From: Bacteroides sp.
GTDB lineage: Bacteria > Bacteroidota > Bacteroidia > Bacteroidales > Muribaculaceae
DNA length: 41,877 nt
Direction: 5' to 3'
Assembly: GCA_014801985.1 (NCBI GenBank)
Contig: JAAVDD010000021.1
Span: 1-41,877 of the forward strand
Positions 17,966 to 25,852 of the stretch are shown piece after piece. Under the pieces are notes generated by a model that saw nothing but the letters and a program-made list of their open reading frames with translations, did no database searches and was not told where the DNA came from. Within the stretch, counting starts at the first letter, position 1. Every line of letters starts with the position of its first letter. Made by a program: the position numbers and the translations under genes.

Positions 17966-18305
17966 AAAAAGCGTGGGAGCCTGTTATCTGTTACTGTCCT
18001 GCTTTCCGAGGCTTCTCGCATTGCCTTGTTCATGTCGGACAGCAACGCAGAAGCCCACGCAAGTATATGCAATCATACCCTTGCGCAATCTCAGGGAGAT
18101 AATGCGCCAGAGCAGGTGTTACACATCCACGGGCATCTACCGTTGCTTAATCTTTGACATGAACATTGAATTTTGCGAGAATTCTGGAAAGTCAATGAAT
18201 AGCGCGGATAAACGCTTTTAAAACTGATACTTACGACATATCTCTATATGTCGCTTTACATTCCCTCCCAACATTCCCTGACCGGGGCTTCTGCTGGAAA
18301 CGGTC
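17966..18305 (-). ncRNA. Candidate structured noncoding RNA or attenuated leader
   Basis: About 340 nt on the minus strand are bounded by a near-consensus promoter (18313-18344) and a closing stem followed by five T (GCGTGGG at 18054-18060 with CCCACGC at 17971-17977; T run 17966-17970). In order along the RNA, hairpins are GACCG/CGGTC (18301-18305 with 18280-18284), an 8-bp CGACATAT/ATATGTCG (18246-18253 with 18234-18241), GCGCA plus ATCTC paired with GAGAT and TGCGC (18103-18107 and 18096-18100 with 18088-18092 and 18083-18087), then CTGTCC/GGACAG (18037-18042 with 17994-17999) inside the closing stem. It does not show the conserved cores of RNase P RNA, tmRNA or SRP RNA. The C10 peptidase starts 62 nt after the T run, so it could be that gene's attenuated leader. 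Confidence 0.5.
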
Positions 18306-18312
18306 TGTGGCG

Positions 18313-18344
18313 CAAAGTTATAATTTATTTTGCTTTTTCACAAA
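18313..18344 (-). promoter_or_regulatory. Promoter of the candidate RNA / C10 peptidase leader
   Basis: On the minus strand TTTG (18341-18344), a 20-nt spacer and TAACTTTG (18313-18320) match the Bacteroidetes primary-sigma pattern. Transcription should start near 18305. The -33 box is inside TTTGTGAA, which resembles half of a Rex site, but no second half is present. Confidence 0.7.
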
Positions 18345-18582
18345 CATTTAGAGTTAAATTTTAAAATAATCTTAAGAATAACAGAGCGATATTGAGTCTT
18401 GCCGATTCAATTGATAAGAAGAGAATTATCTTTTAATATCGTTAACAATTTTTACGTACTTACTGGTAAACCTTCCGATGGTTGAAATCGTTTGATTGGT
18501 ATAAGATTAAAGAAGTCGCCGGGATGAGGGATTCTCCACAGTGACAAGAGATTAAAAACTTAATAAAAAATTTTTAATAAAT

Positions 18583-19149
18583 ATGAATACTATAATAAAC
18601 ACACGTATCCCAGAGTTTAAGGTGCAGGCATTTCATAATGGCGAGTTTAAGACAGTGACCGATAAGGATGTGCTCGGTAAATGGGCAGTCTTTTTCTTCT
18701 ATCCTGCCGATTTCACTTTCGTATGCCCCACTGAACTTGTGGATCTTGCAGAAAAATACGAAAAACTTAAATCAATGGGGGTTGAGGTGTACTCAGTAAG
18801 TTGTGACACCCAGTTCGTGCACAAGGCTTGGCACGATGCCTCCGACAGCATCAAAAAAATCAACTATCCGATGCTTGCCGATAACAAGGGTCTGCTTGCC
18901 CGTGCATTCGGTGTAATGGATGAAGAGGAGGGTGTTGCCTATCGTGGCACTTTCGTTTCCGACCCTGAAGGTCTTATCAAGCTTGTTGAGATTCAAGATA
19001 ACAGCATCGGTCGTAATGCCGACGAACTCCTCCGCAAGGTGGAGGCAGCACAATTTGTGGCTTCTCACCCCGGTGAGGTTTGTCCTGCTAAATGGAAAGA
19101 GGGAGCTGCAACTCTGAAGCCCTCTATCGACCTCGTTGGCAAGATTTAA
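18583..19149 (+). CDS. ahpC: Alkyl hydroperoxide reductase peroxidase subunit
   Basis: This two-cysteine peroxiredoxin reduces hydrogen peroxide and organic peroxides in the cytoplasm and is recycled by AhpF. At 188 residues it is of normal size. The peroxidatic Cys48 lies in DFTFVCPTELV and the resolving Cys167 in HPGEVCPAKW. The YPMLADNKG and RGTFVSDPEG stretches are also typical. It is followed by ahpF after a gap that holds a hairpin element (19155-19229). The 433 nt before it contain, beyond the candidate RNA promoter, an AT-rich stretch (18361-18582) in which I see no convincing promoter or OxyR site; TATCTTTT at 18427-18434 is the nearest -7-like box. Confidence 0.97.
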   Translation: MNTIINTRIPEFKVQAFHNGEFKTVTDKDVLGKWAVFFFYPADFTFVCPTELVDLAEKYEKLKSMGVEVYSVSCDTQFVHKAWHDASDSIKKINYPMLADNKGLLARAFGVMDEEEGVAYRGTFVSDPEGLIKLVEIQDNSIGRNADELLRKVEAAQFVASHPGEVCPAKWKEGAATLKPSIDLVGKI

Positions 19150-19154
19150 AAAAG

Positions 19155-19229
19155 CACATAGCGAAATTGCATTAAAGAATGAGTATTAATGGAATAAGGT
19201 CGTGAGCGAGAGTCTTGCGGCCTTATTTT
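19155..19229 (+). repeat. Hairpin element, copy 2, between ahpC and ahpF
   Basis: CACATAG (19155-19161), taaagaatgagtattaa (19173-19189) and a 14-bp stem with wobbles (19193-19206 with 19214-19227, AATAAGGTCGTGAG type), then a T run. It matches copy 1 at 2204-2280 in order, spacing and structure. In this place it should partly terminate transcription and lower ahpF relative to ahpC. Confidence 0.72.
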
Positions 19230-19253
19230 TCAGTTTTATCAAAAGAAATTATC

Positions 19254-20828
19254 ATGGCTCAACTCGATAAAGATATATTAGATCAGTTAAAAAGTATATT
19301 TTCGACACTCGACACGTCAATTCTTCTCCTCGTCCAAGGCAGCCCTGAAGATGCCCGACGCAAGGATATGGAGGAATTTGCCACAGACTTTGCATCTTCA
19401 TCCTCAATGTTCCAAGTGAAGGTAGAGGATTTCCCGACTGAGGCAAATGCTCCCGTGTTGTCAATCTGGCGCGACGGTATCCCTACAGGCATTCAGTTTG
19501 TCGGAGTGCCTGGAGGACATGAATTCTCATCGCTTATCCTGGCGGTGCTTAATGCGGCAGGGCAAGGGAAGAATCTCCCTGACGAAGCCACCCAGAAGAG
19601 AATCAAAGCCATTACCGGTCCGGTGGAGATTATGACTTTTGTATCCCTCACCTGTTCGATATGCCCCGATGTAGTGCAGGCTCTTAACGTTATCACTCTT
19701 CTAAATCCCGGTATCAGCAACAAGGTGATCGATGGAGGAGTGGCACAACAGATGGTGAAGGATTACAATATCAACGGTGTGCCTACCGTATATGCCAACG
19801 GATTGCTCCTTAATGTGGGACAGGCCACTCTCGGCGAATTAGTTGGTAAGCTCGAAACCTCCTTTGGAACTTCAATGGATAATGGAGTGGAGGATAACAC
19901 TCCGCTTGGTTTTGATGTAGTGGTTGCCGGAGGTGGTCCTGCTGGTGCAGCGGCAGCAATATATTTGGCAAGAAAGGGAATGAAAGTTGCAGTCGTTGCC
20001 GGAAGAATCGGAGGACAGGTGAAGGATACATCCGAAATAGAGAATCTTATTTCCGTTCCACTCACCACGGGCACAGCTCTTGCCTCAGATATACGTAAGC
20101 ATCTTGATGCCTACGAAATCGGTATATTCGACAATCGTCGTATAGTCACTGCCGACTTGCGAGGAGAGGTGAAGAGACTCGTGGCCGATAGCGGTGAGAC
20201 TTTTGAGGCTCCGCAGGTGGTGATTGCAACCGGTGCCTCTTGGCGAAAGCTCAGTGTTACCGGTGAGGAGGATTATTTAGGTAAGGGTGTGGCGTTCTGT
20301 ACTCACTGTGATGGCCCGTTCTATCGTGGAAAACGAGTAGCAGTAGTCGGAGGCGGTAATTCAGGTGTAGAAGCTGCGATAGACCTCGCCGGACTTGCCA
20401 CTCATGTCGACCTCTTTGAATTTATGGATACACTGAAAGCAGATGAAGTGCTTCAAAAGAAGCTGGCTACATTTGATAATGTCGACATTCACCTTTCTAC
20501 AGCACTTACCGAGGTGAAGGGTGACGGAAGAAATGTAACAGCTGTTGTGGCAAAGGATCGTACAACAGGTGAATCCAAGGAGTATCCCGTTTCGGGAGTA
20601 TTCGTTCAGATCGGACTGACTCCGAATTCACAAGTATTTGAAGGGGAGGTGGCAATGAATCCCCATAAGGAGATCGAAACCGATAATTTCTGTCGCACAT
20701 CAGTGAAGGGTGTATATGCAGCCGGAGATGTCACTGATGTCCCTTACAAGCAGATTGTAATAGCGATGGGAGAGGGAGCTAAGGCAGCCCTCACAGCCGT
20801 CGATGACAAGATGAGAGGAAATCTTTGA
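19254..20828 (+). CDS. ahpF: Alkyl hydroperoxide reductase flavoprotein subunit
   Basis: AhpF passes electrons from NADH through FAD and two disulfides to AhpC. The start is ATG at 19254 (MAQLDKD, 524 residues); a longer frame from 19215 would read through the hairpin. An N-terminal double thioredoxin-like domain (1 to about 200) carries the redox pair C134/C137 (LTCSICPDVVQALN). The FAD site is VVVAGGGPAGAAAAIYLAR (about 222-240), the second redox pair C349/C352 is in AFCTHCDGPFYRGK, the NAD site is VAVVGGGNSGVEAAIDLAG, and AAGDVTDVPYKQI is near the end. Family length and all active Cys are present. It is followed by a strong terminator. Confidence 0.97.
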   Translation: MAQLDKDILDQLKSIFSTLDTSILLLVQGSPEDARRKDMEEFATDFASSSSMFQVKVEDFPTEANAPVLSIWRDGIPTGIQFVGVPGGHEFSSLILAVLNAAGQGKNLPDEATQKRIKAITGPVEIMTFVSLTCSICPDVVQALNVITLLNPGISNKVIDGGVAQQMVKDYNINGVPTVYANGLLLNVGQATLGELVGKLETSFGTSMDNGVEDNTPLGFDVVVAGGGPAGAAAAIYLARKGMKVAVVAGRIGGQVKDTSEIENLISVPLTTGTALASDIRKHLDAYEIGIFDNRRIVTADLRGEVKRLVADSGETFEAPQVVIATGASWRKLSVTGEEDYLGKGVAFCTHCDGPFYRGKRVAVVGGGNSGVEAAIDLAGLATHVDLFEFMDTLKADEVLQKKLATFDNVDIHLSTALTEVKGDGRNVTAVVAKDRTTGESKEYPVSGVFVQIGLTPNSQVFEGEVAMNPHKEIETDNFCRTSVKGVYAAGDVTDVPYKQIVIAMGEGAKAALTAVDDKMRGNL

Positions 20829-20898
20829 TTAACGGACGAGGTTTACCCTATGTCTTGTACAGACATTAGGCGATAAAAGAAGAAACCGGAATATAATT

Positions 20899-20954
20899 AA
20901 CGGTGCAAAAATTGTGAGTTTTAAATGAATTCACTATTTTTGCACCGTTTTTTA
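20899..20954 (+). terminator. Terminator after ahpF
   Basis: AACGGTGCAAAAAT (20899-20912) pairs perfectly with 20936-20949, and GTGA/TCAC extends the stem past one mismatch. A run of T follows. The left arm (AACGGTGCAAAAATT) is repeated exactly at 2318-2332, where the right arm is missing. Confidence 0.9.
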
Positions 20955-20995
20955 TATTTTAATACACCAAATTACCAAACGCCTTTCCAAGAGAT

Positions 20996-21646
20996 ATGAA
21001 TATCGACGCGCTCTTTCTCTTTATCATTGAGATTATAGGAACTATTGCATTCGCCATCAGTGGTATCCGTCTGGCGGCAGTAAAGCGGTTTGACCTTTTC
21101 GGAGCCTATACCATCGGTCTTGTCACAGCTATTGGAGGCGGTACGCTACGCGATCTGCTTCTTGATTTACCTGTTTTCTGGCTCCAGACCCCCGTCTATC
21201 TTGCAGTAACGGGTATATCGCTACTCACCGTCATTGTTTTCCGTCGAGTGCTTGTGAGCCATAACCGACTTCTCTTCATCTTCGATGCCATAGGTCTTGC
21301 GCTCTTCGTTGTGATAGGTATTCAGAAGACACTTGCTTCCGGCTATCCGATGTGGGGAGCCATAGTGATGGGTACAATCACCGGCTCCTTCGGTGGTGTG
21401 GTTCGTGACATACTTATAAATGAAGAACCGCTTTTCTTCCGCAAGGATATTTATGCCACAGCCTGTATTGCCGGGGGAGTGGTCTATTGGATTATCGCTA
21501 TGTTGGGTGGTTCCACTGTCTTTCAACAGGCGGCCTGTGGCCTTACCGTGATTGGTCTCCGCTTCTGTGTGCTTCTCTTCAATTGGTCGCTTCCTGTATT
21601 GAAATATGAAGCTCAAAAAGAAGAAAAGAAAATAGAGGAGAAATAA
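20996..21646 (+). CDS. TRIC-type (YadS/UPF0126) cation channel protein
   Basis: The 216-residue inner-membrane protein has seven hydrophobic segments and the internal duplication of the prokaryotic TRIC family. The two family repeats are visible as FAISGIRLAAVKRFDLFGAY with GGGTLRDLLLD (about 20-60), then FDAIGLALFVVIGIQKTL with GGVVRDILINEEP (about 97-146). The first and second halves can be aligned by eye. Bacterial members conduct monovalent cations such as potassium as trimers; some have been linked to glycine use. A short Lys/Glu tail (KEEKKIEEK) ends the protein. Its own promoter is not clear; it follows the ahpF terminator. A small 8-bp stem (21632-21639 with 21650-21657) spans its stop codon. 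Confidence 0.85.
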   Translation: MNIDALFLFIIEIIGTIAFAISGIRLAAVKRFDLFGAYTIGLVTAIGGGTLRDLLLDLPVFWLQTPVYLAVTGISLLTVIVFRRVLVSHNRLLFIFDAIGLALFVVIGIQKTLASGYPMWGAIVMGTITGSFGGVVRDILINEEPLFFRKDIYATACIAGGVVYWIIAMLGGSTVFQQAACGLTVIGLRFCVLLFNWSLPVLKYEAQKEEKKIEEK

Positions 21647-21699
21647 ATTTCCTCTATCAATCTGTCAATTTTATAATATACACTCTCTTGAATTGCTTC

Positions 21700-22920
21700 T
21701 TACATCAGCATAGGAGCAATTTTTTTTAATCCATCTATTAGTTTATCCGCTTCCTCAAATGTATTATATACTGCGAAGGAGGCGCGTACCGTTCCGGGAA
21801 CACCAAGGCGCTCCATTAGTGGTTGCGCACAGTGATGACCTGTACGAACTGCTATTCCCAGTTTATCGAGAAGGAAGCCGACATCATAATTATGGGCATC
21901 CCCGAAATTGAAGGAAATCACAGCCGCTTTCTCCGGAGCAGTGCCGTAGATTTTTATTCCGGGAATTTCAAGCAGTCTTGAGGTGGTGTAATGAAGCAGT
22001 TCCTCTTCATGCTTGCGGATATTATCCATTCCAATCTCCTCAATGAAATCAAAAGCCTTTGCAAAAGCGGCAATGTCGATGAAATCGGGAGTTCCTGCCT
22101 CGAATTTGAAAGGAAGGTCGGCGAAGGTGGTATGATCAAAAGAAACATGTTTGATCATCTCCCCTCCTCCTTGATAGGGAGGCATGGATTCCAGAAGTTC
22201 CTTGCGGCCGTAAAGGACACCCACTCCTGTCGGCCCATACATCTTATGGGAGGAAAAAACATAGAAATCGCATCCCAATTCCTGCATATCGGGGATAAGG
22301 TGAGGAGATGCCTGCGCACCGTCGATAAGAACCGGCACTCCATGGGAATGAGCAATCTCGGTCATTTCCTTCACGGGATTCACTGTTCCCAATACATTGC
22401 TGATATGGGTGAAGGAGGCAAAGACCGTGCGGTCGTTAAAGAATGAACGGTACTGCTCAAGGTCAAGCTCACCATTGTCGTTTATATCCACCACCTTTAT
22501 CTTTATATCTTTATGTCTCTGCAGGAGCTGCCATGGCACGATATTGGCATGATGCTCCATAACGGTGAGTATTATCTCATCTCCATCCTTGAAGCGGTCG
22601 CCAAAGGAGGAGGCCACGAGATTGATAGCTTCCGTTGTGCCGCGCGTGAAGATTATCTCCTCGAAGCTCCCGGCGTTAATCCATCCTTGCACCCGTCGGC
22701 GTGTATGTTCCTGCCGATCGGTGGCTTCCTGAGAAACGGTATGTACGCCACGATGAACATTGGCCTTTGTATTCTTGTAAAGATAATCTATTTCCTCCAC
22801 CACTTCTCGTGGTGTTTGGGAGGTGGCTGTATTATCGAGATAGACAAGCTCCTTTTCTCCCACTTTCCGCGAGAGGATAGGAAACTTGTCTCTAATTTCA
22901 CTAATATTCAGATCGGTCAT
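21700..22920 (-). CDS. sufS: Cysteine desulfurase SufS
   Basis: SufS is the PLP-dependent enzyme that takes sulfur from L-cysteine for iron-sulfur cluster assembly. The 406-residue protein has the PLP lysine K226 in SSHKMYGPTG, the active Cys364 in RTGHHCAQPLM and the usual opening FPILSRKVGEKELVYLDNTATSQTP. FTRGTTEAIN, TVMEHHANIVPW and VPVLIDGAQA are also in place. It is a group II desulfurase (SufS type, not IscS). The start overlaps the sufD stop by 4 nt (ATGA), so translation is probably coupled. No sufE or sufU is seen nearby, so the sulfur acceptor is not in this window. Confidence 0.97.
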   Translation of the reverse strand: MTDLNISEIRDKFPILSRKVGEKELVYLDNTATSQTPREVVEEIDYLYKNTKANVHRGVHTVSQEATDRQEHTRRRVQGWINAGSFEEIIFTRGTTEAINLVASSFGDRFKDGDEIILTVMEHHANIVPWQLLQRHKDIKIKVVDINDNGELDLEQYRSFFNDRTVFASFTHISNVLGTVNPVKEMTEIAHSHGVPVLIDGAQASPHLIPDMQELGCDFYVFSSHKMYGPTGVGVLYGRKELLESMPPYQGGGEMIKHVSFDHTTFADLPFKFEAGTPDFIDIAAFAKAFDFIEEIGMDNIRKHEEELLHYTTSRLLEIPGIKIYGTAPEKAAVISFNFGDAHNYDVGFLLDKLGIAVRTGHHCAQPLMERLGVPGTVRASFAVYNTFEEADKLIDGLKKIAPMLM

Positions 22921-24272
22921 TGCAACTCATTTTTACATCCTGCACAGGAAGCGCACGCCGACGAAGCACCGGCAAAACGACGTTCCACTAAGAGATGAAG
23001 TCTGTCGCGCAAGGCATCCACTCTCACGCCATCGATGATATCGGCCATGAAAGCCTGTTTGAGGAGAAGAAGGGCTGTAGCCTCATCAAGACCTCTTGTG
23101 CGCATATAGAATAGCTGAAGGGGATCGAGCTGGCCGACTGTAGAGCCGTGTGAACATTTTACATCGTCATTGTATATCTCCAGCTCAGGCTTGCTCTCCA
23201 TCCTTGCGTTCTCGGATCCGACAAGGTTTCGGTTGCTTTGATAGGCCTCGGTCTTTTCTGCACCCTCTGCCACATATATACGGCCGGTGAAAGCTCCTTT
23301 AGCCTCCTCATCGATGGAGAACTTGAAAAGCTCGTCGGAATGGCAACGTGGCACGGCATGGTCGATACGTGAATATGTCGACACCTTTCGGCATTCATCC
23401 TCAATACCCATTCCAAGCAGACGCAGCGAGGCGTTCTCTCCAGCGAAGCGACAGTAGTATTCATTACGGGTGGTGCCATTATAGAGAGTCATGGCATCGA
23501 TCACCACTCGGCTGTCGGCCTCCTGGCGGAGATAGAGGGTAGATATGCGTTGGGTCTTTACCGATGATTCCTCCAGATTATAGAAATCGAATTCAGCATT
23601 GCGTTCAACGAAAATCTCCACTGTATCGAGGGTGAGGAATTCAAGTTCGGGATTCTGCGTATGGTCGCAGACAAGGAGTTTGGCTTCAGCGTTCTCCTCA
23701 ATTATTATCAGAATACGGCGCACTGCCATAAGGGGCATACCATTCTGAAGGATGTTTACAAGCTGCAGGGGCTTCTCCACCCTCACGCCCTTCTTTACTC
23801 TCAGATAGAATCCGTCTTGAGCAAGCAGCGTATCGAGAGCAGTCATGGGATTGTTAAGGTCGGCCTCTTTTCCGTAGTAACGTGAGAAAGTTTCAGGATC
23901 TTTCAGAGCAAATTCCCTGAGACTGCCAATCTCCACACCTTCAGGCACCGATTTCATAGACTCTGCATCTGCCGTGAAAGTATCATTGACCACAAGGAAT
24001 GGATGTGGGGAAAGTCTCGGCACATCGCAATGAAACGTGGCGGCAGGATTAACATCTATGTCGAGCTTTGCGATGTTCAGCCCATAATCAGGGGCGAGCA
24101 TAGTCTCAAGATCGGCATTTTCATAATTATCGCTTCCCGGTTTTGGGAGTTTCTTATCCTTGAGCGCATCGTAAGCAGCCTCTCGCAGGACATTAATGGC
24201 CGGCGCGCTGTGGGTATCAATTATATCGCCGTGATTGCGGTATAAATCGAGATATTGATTTAGTGCACTCAT
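22917..24272 (-). CDS. sufD: Fe-S cluster assembly scaffold protein SufD
   Basis: SufD works with SufB and the SufC ATPase as the scaffold on which clusters are built. The start at 24272 (MSALNQYLDLY, 451 residues) is chosen because GGAGG lies 9 nt upstream and it begins 4 nt after the sufC stop. A longer frame to 24335 would overlap sufC. The C-terminal core holds SHGSTVGQLDPLQLFYMRTRGL, which includes the Cys/His pair (KCSHGS) of the SufD family. The helical region between about 20 and 130 is typical. The tail SSACASCAGCKNELQ contains three closely spaced Cys after the normal fold, possibly a metal or cluster contact. Confidence 0.93.
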   Translation of the reverse strand: MSALNQYLDLYRNHGDIIDTHSAPAINVLREAAYDALKDKKLPKPGSDNYENADLETMLAPDYGLNIAKLDIDVNPAATFHCDVPRLSPHPFLVVNDTFTADAESMKSVPEGVEIGSLREFALKDPETFSRYYGKEADLNNPMTALDTLLAQDGFYLRVKKGVRVEKPLQLVNILQNGMPLMAVRRILIIIEENAEAKLLVCDHTQNPELEFLTLDTVEIFVERNAEFDFYNLEESSVKTQRISTLYLRQEADSRVVIDAMTLYNGTTRNEYYCRFAGENASLRLLGMGIEDECRKVSTYSRIDHAVPRCHSDELFKFSIDEEAKGAFTGRIYVAEGAEKTEAYQSNRNLVGSENARMESKPELEIYNDDVKCSHGSTVGQLDPLQLFYMRTRGLDEATALLLLKQAFMADIIDGVRVDALRDRLHLLVERRFAGASSACASCAGCKNELQ

Positions 24273-24276
24273 AAGC

Positions 24277-25035
24277 TTATCCCTCCTTGTCCACCTGTTC
24301 TTTAATCCAGTCGTAACCTCTTTCTTCAAGGTCAAGTGCCAGTTCCGGGCCTCCGGTCATCACGATTCTTCCCTTATAAAGGATATGCACAAAATCAGGC
24401 TTGATATAGTCGAGAAGACGCTGATAGTGGGTTATGACGATAGTGGCATTTTTCTCGGTCTTTAGTTTGTTGACACCTTCGGCCACAATGCGGAGGGCAT
24501 CAATGTCAAGGCCGGAATCAGTCTCGTCAAGGATGGAAAGCTTGGGTTCAAGCACAGCCATCTGGAAGATTTCATTTCTCTTCTTCTCGCCTCCGGAGAA
24601 ACCTTCGTTGACCGAACGCGAAGCAAGCTTATTGTCGAGTTCCACCACTGCGCGTTTCTCCCTCATCATTTTGAGAAATTCGGTTGCGCTCATCGGGGGT
24701 TGGTTGAAATAAGCTCTCTTGGCATTTATCGCGGCGCGCATGAAGTTTACCATCGACACACCTGGAATCTCCACCGGATACTGAAAACCGAGGAAAAGTC
24801 CTTCATGACTCCTCACCTCTGGAGCCATAGCCAGGAGGTCTTTGCCATAAAACTCAGCTGAACCGGAGGTGGGGGTATAAGCCGGATTTCCGGCGAGCAC
24901 CATAGAGAGTGTTGATTTGCCGGAGCCGTTAGGTCCCATTATGGCATGGACTTCACCTGGTTTCACTTCGAGATTGATACCTTTAAGAATCTCCTTACCA
25001 TTTATTTCTGCGTGTAAGTCTTTGACTTTTAACAT
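24277..25035 (-). CDS. sufC: Fe-S cluster assembly ATPase SufC
   Basis: SufC is the soluble ABC-type ATPase of the SufBCD complex. From ATG at 25035 the product is 252 residues. Walker A is GPNGSGKST, the Q-loop region is [13 protein letters not shown], the signature is [13 protein letters not shown], Walker B is [12 protein letters not shown] and the switch His is in VITHYQRLL. These are the full SufC set, including the atypical ETD of the family. A TTG at 25053 would add six residues, but ATG with [11 protein letters not shown] fits other SufC proteins. It is the first gene of a sufC-sufD-sufS operon with its own promoter. sufB, which normally precedes it, is absent here. Confidence 0.96.
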   Translation of the reverse strand: MLKVKDLHAEINGKEILKGINLEVKPGEVHAIMGPNGSGKSTLSMVLAGNPAYTPTSGSAEFYGKDLLAMAPEVRSHEGLFLGFQYPVEIPGVSMVNFMRAAINAKRAYFNQPPMSATEFLKMMREKRAVVELDNKLASRSVNEGFSGGEKKRNEIFQMAVLEPKLSILDETDSGLDIDALRIVAEGVNKLKTEKNATIVITHYQRLLDYIKPDFVHILYKGRIVMTGGPELALDLEERGYDWIKEQVDKEG

Positions 25036-25118
25036 ATCTTTTTTCTTAGACAATTCTTAGACAGTTTCTGAAACGCGCGTTGTGCCGACCGGAGAGCCTG
25101 CAAGCTACGACGCTAATG

Positions 25119-25151
25119 CAAAGTTACAGAATATTTTACTAATTATAACAA
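25119..25151 (-). promoter_or_regulatory. Promoter of the sufCDS operon
   Basis: On the minus strand TTG (25149-25151), a 22-nt spacer and TAACTTTG (25119-25126) match the Bacteroidetes pattern with a slightly long spacer. The leader to sufC would be about 75 nt. Confidence 0.6.
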
Positions 25152-25275
25152 TGGGAGTGGGTATTTTGTCGGAGAAATTAAGAAATGTTTGCTTTGCCAT
25201 AGAGCTTTTTTCCGAGCGTAGGATATTCAGACTCTCTTTTTGCAGCTTTAAGTATTGGGAACAAATGTAGGATTT

Positions 25276-25596
25276 TTAAGATTTGCGAAAGGAGGCGAAT
25301 CGACGACGACGTGACAGGTAGGAGAGATCGGATTCATGGGAATATGCCTCGCGCTCAAAGGATATGGTGCGGTAGGCTCGATAGAGATTTCGGTGTTGCA
25401 GGAGACGAAATAACCATTCAATGATATAGAGTAGATAGAATGGTATGTATAGGAGTTCGCGCATCTGGGCGGTGTGTATGCGTTCATGGTTGATTGTCTC
25501 CTCATGGCATGGTCCTTTTGCAAAGAGGATGCCGAAGAGATTGATGGCATAGAATCTCTTGCCGAAAGGTATGATCTTATTTTGAATTATCTTCAT
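25276..25596 (-). CDS. Small membrane protein with HExxH and EREAY motifs
   Basis: The product has 106 residues from ATG at 25596 (MKIIQNKIIPFG). One or two hydrophobic stretches are seen: about 17-28 (INLFGILF) and about 49-66 (LYIPFYLLYIIEWLF). Just before the second is NHERIH, an HExxH zinc-peptidase motif (H37, E38, H41), and about 40 residues later comes EREAY (81-85), at the place where M48 and M56 peptidases carry the third zinc ligand. It could therefore be a minimal gluzincin-like membrane peptidase, or a non-catalytic relic. I recall similar small hypothetical proteins in Bacteroides but know no function. It lies between sufC and tRNA-Gly on the same strand. Confidence 0.65.
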   Translation of the reverse strand: MKIIQNKIIPFGKRFYAINLFGILFAKGPCHEETINHERIHTAQMRELLYIPFYLLYIIEWLFRLLQHRNLYRAYRTISFEREAYSHESDLSYLSRRRRFASFRKS

Positions 25597-25682
25597 GTGA
25601 TGGGGGCGAACCAAAGACTTGCGCAGAGAAACAAACTATATAGGAGTTAAGTCAGTTCCTTAGTGTGCTCCGGTATAAAAAT

Positions 25683-25708
25683 AAAAAAGTCGCGGCATAA
25701 ACCGCGAC
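25683..25708 (-). terminator. Terminator after tRNA-Gly
   Basis: A perfect 7-bp stem GTCGCGG/CCGCGAC (25689-25695 with 25702-25708), followed on the minus strand by six T (25683-25688). Confidence 0.88.
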
Positions 25709-25721
25709 AAAATATTAAGTG

Positions 25722-25794
25722 AGCGGTAAACGAGGCTCGAACTCGCGACCCTCAGCTTGGGAAGCTGATGCTCTACCAACTGAGCTATTACCGC
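25722..25794 (-). tRNA. tRNA-Gly (anticodon CCC)
   Basis: The 73-nt cloverleaf has acceptor arms GCGGTAA and TTACCGC, a D arm AGCTCAGTTGGTAGAGC, an anticodon arm TCAGC-TTCCCAA-GCTGA with anticodon CCC, and a T arm with GTTCGAGCC. The CCA end is not encoded. Its own promoter and terminator are visible. Confidence 0.97.
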
Positions 25795-25803
25795 ATTGCG
25801 TTG

Positions 25804-25834
25804 CAAAGTTAAACATATTTTTGAATATATGCAA
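25804..25834 (-). promoter_or_regulatory. Promoter of tRNA-Gly
   Basis: On the minus strand TTG (25832-25834), a 20-nt spacer and TAACTTTG (25804-25811). Transcription should start a few nt before the mature 5' end at 25794. Confidence 0.75.
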
Positions 25835-25852
25835 GAGTGATTCCTGAAAAAA

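Noticed and set aside
17961..18221. Open frame of 86 codons on the plus strand
   Set aside because: It lies across the strong hairpins of the candidate RNA, has no recognisable pattern and no promoter in that direction.
17966..18305. RNase P RNA, tmRNA or SRP RNA
   Set aside because: None of their conserved core sequences is visible on either strand; 6S RNA is not excluded but the length seems too great.
18325..18345. Rex operator over the candidate RNA promoter
   Set aside because: Only one half (TTTGTGAA) is present; the symmetric second half is missing.
19215..19253. Earlier start for ahpF
   Set aside because: The extension would translate part of the hairpin element; MAQLDKD at 19254 is the usual AhpF opening.
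24273..24335. Earlier start for sufD
   Set aside because: It would overlap sufC by 59 nt, while a good Shine-Dalgarno precedes the ATG at 24272.
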